NCBI GenBank assembly: GCA_041305345.1
Contig: JBFYLP010000001.1
Coordinates: 62,001 to 126,000 of the forward strand
From: JACRGC01 sp041305345
Lineage (GTDB): Archaea; Micrarchaeota; Micrarchaeia; Norongarragalinales; SBBD01
DNA: 64,000 nt
Direction: 5' to 3'
Positions 8,119-16,400 of this stretch are shown piece after piece. Below the pieces are notes generated by a model. The model ran no database searches. It had not been told where the DNA came from and saw only the letters and a list, made by a program, of their open reading frames with translations. Position 1 is the first letter of the stretch; each line of letters starts with the position of its first letter. The position numbers were made by a program, and so were the translations under genes.

Positions 8119-8817
8119 ATGTCGGACGAAATCGATTTGCAGACCGCCTTCGCAACAGCCGCGAAACTGCTGAACAAGGAAGGGTTCGCAGTAAATACTC
8201 GCTTTTACCCGTACGCCGGCTTGAAGGGGACAATCAAATTGCACGATGGCGCGGTTTATGCAAAGATATCAGACGGCTACAAGGCAGCAGGGCTCGAGGC
8301 GCTCACGGGGCTTGCAATAGACCTGATGAGGAAGCTCTTTAGGATCCGGAATCTTGACAAGACCGCAACGAAATACGTTGAGGCGTACGAAGGCCTGAAT
8401 GGGAAGGGCGTTTACGACCTGCACGAAACACTTAGGGGCGAGCGCGGGCGTAGGAGGAAGGGCAGCAGCCAGGGAAGGCAGTTCGACTTGGACGCGCGCC
8501 TGGATCTTGTAATCGCGCAATACCCCGAGGTATTTGGCAAAATAACAAAACCCACGATCGTTTGGAGCGCGCATTCCCCAAGAAGGAGGCTGGCATTCTA
8601 CGATTCTGCATTCGGGCAGATCGTGGTGAGCAGGAAGTTCGATTCGCCAAGCACGCCGGAATTTTTCCTGGATTACCTCGTATTCCACGAGCTTTTACAC
8701 GCAAAGCACGACCCAAAATACGGAAGCAGGAGAAGGGTGCACCATCGCGAATTCAAGGAAGACGAAAGGAAATTTCGGGATTATGGGGATGCGCAGGAAT
8801 TCATGAAAATGATTTGA
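8119..8817 (+). CDS. SprT-like zinc metalloprotease
   Basis: 232 residues. The C-terminal half contains HELLHAKHDPKYG (HExxH at about residues 190-194) with a third zinc ligand in VHHREFKEDE (about residue 209), the layout of SprT/Spartan and related M48-like proteases. Archaeal members are not characterised; eukaryotic Spartan digests DNA-protein crosslinks. The N-terminal 110 residues form a conserved accessory domain, joined by a basic linker (RGERGRRRKGSSQGR). TATATTTTTA lies about 30 nt upstream, consistent with a leaderless message. Confidence 0.82.
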   Translation: MSDEIDLQTAFATAAKLLNKEGFAVNTRFYPYAGLKGTIKLHDGAVYAKISDGYKAAGLEALTGLAIDLMRKLFRIRNLDKTATKYVEAYEGLNGKGVYDLHETLRGERGRRRKGSSQGRQFDLDARLDLVIAQYPEVFGKITKPTIVWSAHSPRRRLAFYDSAFGQIVVSRKFDSPSTPEFFLDYLVFHELLHAKHDPKYGSRRRVHHREFKEDERKFRDYGDAQEFMKMI

Positions 8818-8909
8818 GGCCCATTTCGGGCACTGCAGGATTCCAAATCGGCGATTGTCTAAATGCCGCCCAAACCAAAAGCAATTTATAACATCAGTTG
8901 GAGGAAGTA

Positions 8910-9164
8910 ATGGGCAGATGGGGAAGGATTGTTTTGTTGGAGGCAACGATTCCTTGCTTGCCTGGATGGTCGAGTGCATTGCCGCCGTATGAGGGCTTGA
9001 TTGAGTGGAAGGCGCATAGGGTTCCAGCGCTGCTTGGAATACTAGGAGCGCTGTTTGTTGCACTAAATAGCATTGCTTTTGGCTTCCTCCTGATTGTGAT
9101 CGCGCTGGTTTACGGAGGGTATTTGAGCGATGCCTCGATGGGGAAGAAGGAAGGAATTTACTGA
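8910..9164 (+). CDS. Small membrane protein (84 aa)
   Basis: The ATG is fixed by GGAGG five bases upstream; a TTG four codons earlier is less likely. Two predicted helices (VPALLGILGALFVAL, SIAFGFLLIVIALVYGGYLS) follow a short polar N-terminus. No recognisable family. Confidence 0.65.
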   Translation: MGRWGRIVLLEATIPCLPGWSSALPPYEGLIEWKAHRVPALLGILGALFVALNSIAFGFLLIVIALVYGGYLSDASMGKKEGIY

Positions 9165-9225
9165 TATATCCGGAAAACGCCGAATGCATTAAAAAGGATG
9201 AGCGGCTTAAGGGTATTCGGTCGCA

Positions 9226-9441
9226 ATGGCAAAAAAACTCCCAAAGGAGGTTAGCGTTTGGAGGCACCACTTCATCAATTCGAAGATAGCCACGCTGATA
9301 CTGTTCTTCTTCGTGCTCCTTGCTTTTGCGATGTTTTCCAGCCTGTTCGTCTTTCGGTTCGTGCCCAAGGAATACTACGTCACGTTCTACTCGGGAGCAG
9401 TGATAATCCTCAGTTACCTCTATCTGAAGCGGATGCACTAA
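9226..9441 (+). CDS. Small membrane protein (71 aa)
   Basis: Basic N-terminus (MAKKLPKEVSVWRHHFINSK) followed by two hydrophobic helices. A TATTAAAAAGG-like box lies about 33 nt upstream. Positive-inside charges predict both ends in the cytoplasm. Function unknown. Confidence 0.65.
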   Translation: MAKKLPKEVSVWRHHFINSKIATLILFFFVLLAFAMFSSLFVFRFVPKEYYVTFYSGAVIILSYLYLKRMH

Positions 9442-9512
9442 GCGGGCTTCACGCCTGGCTTTATGCGGCAAGACGGCTACTGTCAAAGCGTCCTATCCTT
9501 ACAACTGCTTGC

Positions 9513-10559
9513 CTACTTGATCCGGTACCTTAAAAGGGCTGCAATTTTAAATGCGGAAAACTCCCTTCCAGCATCATCCTCCGAATTGAAGATCACGATT
9601 TTTGCCCCGGAGTGTTCGGCCTTTTCCATCACGGCATTAAGTACCCTATCCTTCCTTAGCAGTTCGTCTTCTATCAACAGCACTTCCGCGGCCTTCATCT
9701 CAACTGCAGTTCTTACCTCATCGATTCCATAGCAGCTAAGTCCGTCCTCACGCCCCAGGGAGGCCTTCAGTTTCTCAAGCGCCTCGAATTCTTTTTCCAC
9801 CTTCTGCTCGGAAATAAGGCGTTCAAGAGCGCCCTTCTTAAGTAGTTCGTAAACGGCTGTCTTTTCCGCACTGCTCACGTGGTCGAAGAGGAGGGTTTTC
9901 CCAAGCGAAGGGTCCTGATCCTCAACATACTTGCGAAAATCATCCTTCGAAAAGCCCGGGGAGGCGATGAGGGTCCTTGGGGAATTTTCCTGCAGGATTG
10001 CCAAAAGCAGCTCCTTGAAAAAAGCATCCTTTTTCTTCTTGAAGCTCTCCGCATCCCGCTTGCTGGCATCGCTCTCGATCTCGAATAGGAATTTGAGGCC
10101 GTTGTTCCGAAGGGATGCGAGAAGCGCCTTTTGCTCGTCCATGACAACGATCAACGCCTTAAGGGAGGCCGCTTTTTTCTTTGCATCCTCTATAAGCCTT
10201 ATGTGATAGGGAAGGAATTGCTTCCTGAGCTTGAAGGTGGAACGCAGTTCCAAATCTATCGTATGATGGGCGCCTTTCTGGACATATTCCTCGGGCGAGC
10301 CGCTTAAAATTTTGCCCGTGATCCTAAGCTTGTTGACGCTCTCCGCAAGCTCGACGGATTCGATTTTCAAATCCAGGTGAACAAGCATTTTTTCTCCTGA
10401 ATCCGGCCGCAGCTTATCCTCGGATTTGTGCCTACGGAATGAAGTTGCAATAATAACGTCCCCTTCGGAGATGAGCTTCTTTAGGAACCATAGGTCTTCG
10501 ATGGTTTCCACTGCGGCTTTCAGCTCCCCAACCTGCCTATCGAATCTCAATACGCGCAT
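9513..10559 (-). CDS. pelA: mRNA surveillance protein pelota
   Basis: 348 residues, normal length for archaeal pelota (Dom34). It binds stalled ribosomes with aEF1-alpha and, with ABCE1 (encoded at 41-43 kb), splits them. The N-terminal Sm-like domain (VETIEDLWFLKKLISEGDVIIATSFRR), the central domain (LKALIVVMDEQKALLASLRNNG) and the C-terminal eRF1-3-like domain (YGIDEVRTAVEMKAAEVLLIEDELL) are all present. Single gene on the - strand with its own promoter region to the right. Confidence 0.95.
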   Translation of the reverse strand: MRVLRFDRQVGELKAAVETIEDLWFLKKLISEGDVIIATSFRRHKSEDKLRPDSGEKMLVHLDLKIESVELAESVNKLRITGKILSGSPEEYVQKGAHHTIDLELRSTFKLRKQFLPYHIRLIEDAKKKAASLKALIVVMDEQKALLASLRNNGLKFLFEIESDASKRDAESFKKKKDAFFKELLLAILQENSPRTLIASPGFSKDDFRKYVEDQDPSLGKTLLFDHVSSAEKTAVYELLKKGALERLISEQKVEKEFEALEKLKASLGREDGLSCYGIDEVRTAVEMKAAEVLLIEDELLRKDRVLNAVMEKAEHSGAKIVIFNSEDDAGREFSAFKIAALLRYRIK

Positions 10560-10681
10560 GCGAATCTAGAAGATTTGGGGGTTGGAGGTTTATAAGCAAT
10601 GGTTAGGTGGGGGGACCCTTGCAGGTTCTGAATTGGATTTGGCCAGCGAAAAATAGGAGAATTCCAATTTTTCCTCTTGGC

Positions 10682-12178
10682 TTACCCGAGGCTGTTCCTC
10701 ATCTCTGCAGCACGCAGCAATTCTGCGGATATGTCCTTCTTCTCAGAAAGAAGCAGCCGGATGTTGGAAGTGATGTTCCTATGGATGAAATGGCTCGGGC
10801 TCGCGGGCCCAAGTTCCACGCCCAGCAGATCCTCGGTTAGTTCCACGTCCTGCTGCACCTTTTTCCACGCTTCTGATTTTGATGCAAACTCCGCCAGGTT
10901 TTCCTTATTTAGGTAGTTCCCGGCAAAACCAAGGTCCGCCTTGAGGCTGGGGTATGCATCCAATAGGAAATCAAAAAGCCCATGCTTTTGCGCTTCCATA
11001 AGGCCCCTTCCAGTCCCAATGAATTCAGGCGGAATGCCAAGGGAGTAAAGGGAAGCCGTAAAGCCAATTGCGCGCGGGAGCTGCCTTGCCCCAACAGTCC
11101 GGGAATAGCCAAGAAGGCCAATATGCAGCTTCCTTTCCCTTCTTGCAGGCACATAATGCGAAACTTGGGTGATTTCATCCAGCTGTTCGATGGAATGCCG
11201 GTATGGGGCGGAGAAGAGCAAGCTTAGCTTCCTGATCTTTTCGATCTCCTCTTTTGAAAACACCCTTGCCTTCGAATCCAGCCCGGAATTCAGGGAGTCA
11301 ATTGCGGTTTTCACCTTCGTTTCGGGGAAATCCGCGCGGAATGCGGATTGCACAGTTACGGTCCTAACCCCGGGGTAGGTTTGCTCAAAGGCCCGTATGC
11401 TTTCGGGCGAGAGCCCTCCCCGAAATGGAAGCGATCCTACGCCGATTATCGGGTATGTCGGAATGGATGTCTTTTCAGAAAATTCAAAGAACCTCGAGAG
11501 CGCCGCCTTTGCGCAAAGAACAGCTGGCACCAGCCCCGAATTAAGCGCGGGATCGCTCCTTGCAATGAAGGGCCTAAGGTAATCGATTGGGTATTTTTTG
11601 AACGCGCTCCTTGTGCATAACGAAACGTATTCGTCAAGAAGCTTGTCTGCCTCGAGCATGAGGCTGGGCTCCTCCACCAGCGGGATTAGGTTTATGTCAG
11701 ATGGCCCGGGCTCCTTTACGAATTCAAACGCCTTTACTATCTCCGAATATTTTGAGCGAAGGAAAAAAAGCCTTTGGGCGGAAGAGGTCATCGGAAGTAT
11801 GAGCTCGAATAGCGGGGGCGCGTGCAATCGCATCTCCTCCATGAAATCGTTTGCAGCGATGAGGTTTGCAAAGGCCCTCGCAAGCCTGTAGCCCTTTTCT
11901 ACCCAGATGTTTGGGATGCGGAATGTCAGGAAAACGTCCCTGCCGAGCTGGTTCTTGGAGAAAAAATCAAAATGGCCCTCGATCAGCTTGTCCGTGACGC
12001 CCTCGTCCACGTGCTTTCCTTCCCAATCCCACATGAACTCACCGCATTTGAGATTGGAAAACGCAAGGAAGCACTCCTCAACCTCCTCCTGCGTGCTCAC
12101 GAACGCATTTCCGGAGAACGGATGGGGTTTCGCATTGTCCGGGTGCTGCGTTGCCATTGTCTTTGGTATCTTTCTCAT
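10682..12178 (-). CDS. ppcA: Archaeal-type phosphoenolpyruvate carboxylase
   Basis: About 498 residues, the short archaeal PEPC type rather than the 900-residue bacterial form. It carboxylates PEP to oxaloacetate. The N-terminus MRKIPKTMATQHPDNA is the family signature, so I start there and not at the codon three residues earlier. Further family blocks are IPTYPIIGVGSLPFRGGL and YSRTVGARQLPRAIGFTASLYSLGIPPEFIGTGRGL. It would link glycolysis to C4 acids for amino-acid synthesis. Confidence 0.95.
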   Translation of the reverse strand: MRKIPKTMATQHPDNAKPHPFSGNAFVSTQEEVEECFLAFSNLKCGEFMWDWEGKHVDEGVTDKLIEGHFDFFSKNQLGRDVFLTFRIPNIWVEKGYRLARAFANLIAANDFMEEMRLHAPPLFELILPMTSSAQRLFFLRSKYSEIVKAFEFVKEPGPSDINLIPLVEEPSLMLEADKLLDEYVSLCTRSAFKKYPIDYLRPFIARSDPALNSGLVPAVLCAKAALSRFFEFSEKTSIPTYPIIGVGSLPFRGGLSPESIRAFEQTYPGVRTVTVQSAFRADFPETKVKTAIDSLNSGLDSKARVFSKEEIEKIRKLSLLFSAPYRHSIEQLDEITQVSHYVPARRERKLHIGLLGYSRTVGARQLPRAIGFTASLYSLGIPPEFIGTGRGLMEAQKHGLFDFLLDAYPSLKADLGFAGNYLNKENLAEFASKSEAWKKVQQDVELTEDLLGVELGPASPSHFIHRNITSNIRLLLSEKKDISAELLRAAEMRNSLG

Positions 12179-12363
12179 GCAAAACACTAAGCGTCCATTC
12201 TTCCTTTGTAGGATAGGGGGTCAAATCATTTTTATTCGTGAGCTTTGCTCTTGCTTTGCAAATAAACTTAAGGGCAATTCGGCCCGTTTGAGAAATTCCA
12301 TTGGTCCGGTTCATGCGCAAGGATTTTCATTTGTTGGCACAACTATGGCGTTGGCCCCCTCCC

Positions 12364-12945
12364 TCATTTATGGGCAGAATGCAATTTGCACCGGATGGCC
12401 CTCCTTTCCGTCAGGACCTCATCCATCGGCTCGTCGTGCGGCTCCTTTGGTAAGCGGGGAACCACTTGAAAATCATACGCAACGCCGATCCGGTGCGCAT
12501 TTGCCGCCTTTTTCAGGAACGCATCGTAGTGGCCTGCGCCAAAGCCGATCCGGTTGCCATTCAAGTCGAATGCGATTCCCGGAACCGCGACAAACCCGAT
12601 CGTTTCGGCATCGATGGTTTTTGTGCCCATCGGCTCGGGAATCCCGTATTTTCCCTTCCGTAAGCTGCCTCCCGAATATGCTTTTGGGACTATTGAATTT
12701 TTCCTGATGGAAGGCATGGCAACAACCTTCCCGGCCTTTAGGGCTGCGTTTGCAACTGGAGTAACGTCCACTTCGCTATGGATTGGGGAATAAAGCATGA
12801 CCGTGCGGGCTTTCCTGAATGCAGGATGCTCAAGAAGCCTTTTGCAAATCGCTTCGCTATATGCAGCTGCCTTTGTTGGAAGAAAGGCTAGACGCATCGA
12901 GCGCATCTTTTTTCGGAGCCGCGTTTTCAATGCAACATCACCCAT
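12364..12945 (-). CDS. 5-formyltetrahydrofolate cyclo-ligase family protein
   Basis: 193 residues. Family members convert 5-formyl-THF to 5,10-methenyl-THF with ATP. Seen: the basic N-terminus (KTRLRKKMRSMR) supplying ATP contacts, VMLYSPIHSEVDV, and FVAVPGIAFDLNGNRIGFGAGHYDAFL, the C-terminal signature. Starts inside the end of the lipoprotein gene (8-bp overlap), so the two form an operon. Folate use in this organism is otherwise not visible here. Confidence 0.88.
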   Translation of the reverse strand: MGDVALKTRLRKKMRSMRLAFLPTKAAAYSEAICKRLLEHPAFRKARTVMLYSPIHSEVDVTPVANAALKAGKVVAMPSIRKNSIVPKAYSGGSLRKGKYGIPEPMGTKTIDAETIGFVAVPGIAFDLNGNRIGFGAGHYDAFLKKAANAHRIGVAYDFQVVPRLPKEPHDEPMDEVLTERRAIRCKLHSAHK

Positions 12946-13294
12946 CTTGCCTGCCGGCCTCTATGTAAAGCTCGAAGCGGTACTTGCATTCGCTGCGTTC
13001 CGCTTCGGATGGGAGCAAATCGCAAGGCGCTATCTCGCCCGTCCAATAGGCCACCTCTGCAAAACAGGAAACCTGGGTGGGGGGAATAAGCGTTCCGTTG
13101 GCCTCCGCGATGTTTATTATTTTCTTGCAGGGAACGGTATCCTTCAATTCGATGGCTAGCTTGTTTAGGCATTTGTTCTCCTCCGGCTGCGATTTTGAAA
13201 AGCATATTGCGGTGCTAAGCTCCCGCTTTGCGCTGCAGCCCGCCAGCAGGAGGCCGGGAAGGAGCAGCATCAAAAAAAGATGGGGCGTTCTCAT
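12938..13294 (-). CDS. Small lipoprotein with cysteine-rich domain
   Basis: 118 residues. Signal peptide with lipobox LLLAGC at residues 15-20, predicting a lipid-anchored protein outside the membrane. The mature part has six further cysteines in a helical-looking fold (ICFSKSQPEENKCLNKL, TVPCKKIINIAEANGT). Upstream of and overlapping the cyclo-ligase gene. No recognised family. Confidence 0.7.
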   Translation of the reverse strand: MRTPHLFLMLLLPGLLLAGCSAKRELSTAICFSKSQPEENKCLNKLAIELKDTVPCKKIINIAEANGTLIPPTQVSCFAEVAYWTGEIAPCDLLPSEAERSECKYRFELYIEAGRQDG

Positions 13295-13438
13295 GGTATG
13301 AAGGATGATTTATCGGAATAAAAATCGAGCGGTTGGCGATTTAATGCAAGCAGCAGGATTTGGCAAAGCGCTTTGGCGCTCTTGCAAAGTAATAGCCAAG
13401 TCTGCAGCATTATCCCGTAATTTTTTAAGATGCCAAAA

Positions 13439-16400
13439 TCACTCCCTGGTCTTGCGCGAAGTGCGCACGAAGCCGGATTTGGGCCGGTAGATCTCCGTTT
13501 GCCGATGGAGGTCCTCAATTATCCTGCGGGCGGATGGCTCATCTATCCCCACCTTCTCCGCCTCCTTCACCACGTCCTCTACGGAAACCATGTCAATTGT
13601 CTTTTCACGTTCCTGGATTATCGAAAGCACCGTGCGCGCGCGGTCGGTGCGGCTTTTCGCCTGGCCTATGTTGATGATGTCTGAATCGATCCTGCCGGTT
13701 TCGCGGTCCATGAAAACGGTTTGGAGGACGAATTCCGTAAGGCCAATGGCACGGTCGGCATCCTGCAATTCGACGATGCTGCTAAGTCGTGATTTCGCGC
13801 TTGCCTCGGAGAGGCGGATTAGGCCCTCTATCTGCCTAGCTGTCACGGGGAAATTGTTCTGCTTTTCGCCAAGCTTCCTGAGGCGGAGGTAGAATTCCTT
13901 TATCTTTTCCGATGCGGTCATTGAGAGGGTAGGTGAAAAGTTCTTGCGCGCATACGCAATGTATTTCCTTAAAAGCTCCGCGGTTATGGGGGGCACGATT
14001 GCCTCGCTTGCCTCCTCCGGGGCTTTCGAGGCATACCTGTGCCCGATCAGGATGTGCTCTGCAAGCTTCCTGTCGCGCGACTCGTCAAGAACGTCCTTGA
14101 TTGGGAATATGAGGTCGAAACGCGACTGCAAGGTTGGGGATAGGTCAAACTGGGCAGCAGGCGGCTCGTTGGGATTGAACCTCCCAAGCTTCGGGTTTGC
14201 AGCAGCAAGCACTGCTGTGCGCGCCTTGAAGGTTGTTACGATCCCAGCTTTTGCAATTGAAATCTGGCCCGATTCCAGCGCTTCGTGCATCGCAACGCGG
14301 TCGTTCTCATCCATCTTGTCAACCTCGTCGATGTTCACCTGCCCTCCGGAGGCAAGCACCATGGCGCCGGCCTTCAATACCCACCCTTCCCCGAACTCGT
14401 CCTTTTCGGCGGAAGCCGTATTATGCACGACGATGCCATTTGCAAGGAATGCGTGCGAATCAACGGTAAAATCATAAACGAAGGGGATCGATTCATTCTC
14501 GATGGTTGCCGCTTCGACAACCTCATCCCAGTAAATCGATGGATTGCAGAGTTGCCTTAGCTTGCGTGCCTCTTCGGATTCCGGCTGAAGCAGCCTTAAA
14601 ATCCGGGTCATTTTTTCGCGTTTTGGCCTCCTCTTGCCTGCCAGGTATTCCCAGGGGATCTGTTTTGCAGTGAGGCGGTGAGTTTTCCGGATTTTACGGA
14701 AGAGTTCGGTAGCCCTTGGCAACAGATCCAGATTTTCGTGCCGTGTTTTTATCGATGCAATGATTTTTTCGAGCTCTTTTTGCTTCCTCTCGGAAATGAA
14801 CCCTATTTTTTCCGAAAATGCCTTCAGGTTTTCAAGACCCCGGATCTCGATGTAAAACTGATCCTGTTTGCTGATTATCGCCATTCCTCCGACATAGCCG
14901 GGCTTTTTTCCTTTGACACTCCGCCTTCTGAGCTTGCAGATAATGCCTTGCTGCTCCAAGATCAGCTGCAGCTTCCTGGCGAACCGTTCACTTACAGTGG
15001 AGGCACCCACCGAAGGACTGCCGTTTTCAGCATCCGCAACGTAACCATCGCAGGAAAAGTACGCGGAAAGATATTGGCAGATGTGCTCTGATGCCGAAAC
15101 GAAATCCGGAATGTCAATAAGATTGCTTTTTTCCCCGGAAGGCACGCCCATTTTATCCAAAATCTCCGCCATTATGATGGAAGAGAAACGCACGGCGCGC
15201 ACCCGTTTTCCGTCATCCAGGATGCGTGCGCTGATGCCAAATTCCTTTGCAATCTGCTCAGCCTTGTTAAGCAGCTTTTTATCTGCGTTGTGGAACCTGA
15301 TCGATGCGCTTCCATTCCTTCGATCAATATCGCCATCTGCAGCAATCAAACCGGCTAGAACGAATGCAGATTCGCCTAGGGTATCGGGAAGGATGCACTT
15401 CTTTCCATCCCTTACGCTTAATTTGTTGAACCTGAATTTGGTGCAGCAGATGGCCTCAAGCTTCTTGAGAGCGGCTAGGGGGATGCCCTGATGAAATTTC
15501 CTGTTTCGCCATCTGTATAGGCGTTCCCTGCTAACGCCAAGCATTTCCGCAATTTGTTGCAGAAGGATGCCTTTTTCTATTGATAAGTTATCCGTAGCTG
15601 CAGCTATTTGATCCGATATGTCTTCACTCACGAACGCATTCGGATTATTGACGAGGGATATTGACCGGATTGGCTTGCCTTTCAGGGTTGGCAGCATTCT
15701 GGATGAGGCAATCAGGTCGCCCGCCATAAGGTCGCATGCCTTTTTCCATTCAGTCCCGTTTGGCGACGCAGTTAGGATGGGGGTTTCACGGGTGGTTACC
15801 AGCTCCTTTCCCCTGCGGGTTTTGATTTTGCTTAAAAGCGAAGGCGCGTTAATTTTCCACACTTTCGGAGCCGTTTTGAATTCCAAATTGAGTTGTTCAT
15901 CTGCGGCTACTATCCTAAGGCCATTGCAAACCGATGAAAAGGCGCCGCCCCCTTCTGAACAGGCGGTTTTCTCGTCCCAGTTTCGCTTCACGATTTGGTT
16001 TATGTGGTCCATTCCCTTGTCGTTTTGGATGACGAGCGAGTCTGGAGCAACACATAGCCCCACACCGGACGTACCCTTCCCGGAAACATAGATGCATTTG
16101 GGCGCAAGGTTCTTGATGTACATTAGTAACGTCGTCTTCGAGGTGTTGTGGGAAACTACGCCGTTAGCAATGAATCGGTGGCCTTTTGGGATTTCGACGT
16201 CATATACATCCGCAAAGCCTGCGGGCCGGATAGAAATGATTCTTTCAGAGCGCGATCTGCCTAATTTGTGATGGAGATGCGCAGTGTCCTTCACCAATTG
16301 CGTAAGTTTTTCCTTTTTCTTCCTTGAACGGAAGCCGATCTTGTCCGCGTACTTTTTTATTGAATCGGCCCTCCGGATGGCAAGCGTCTGATTTGCAAGA

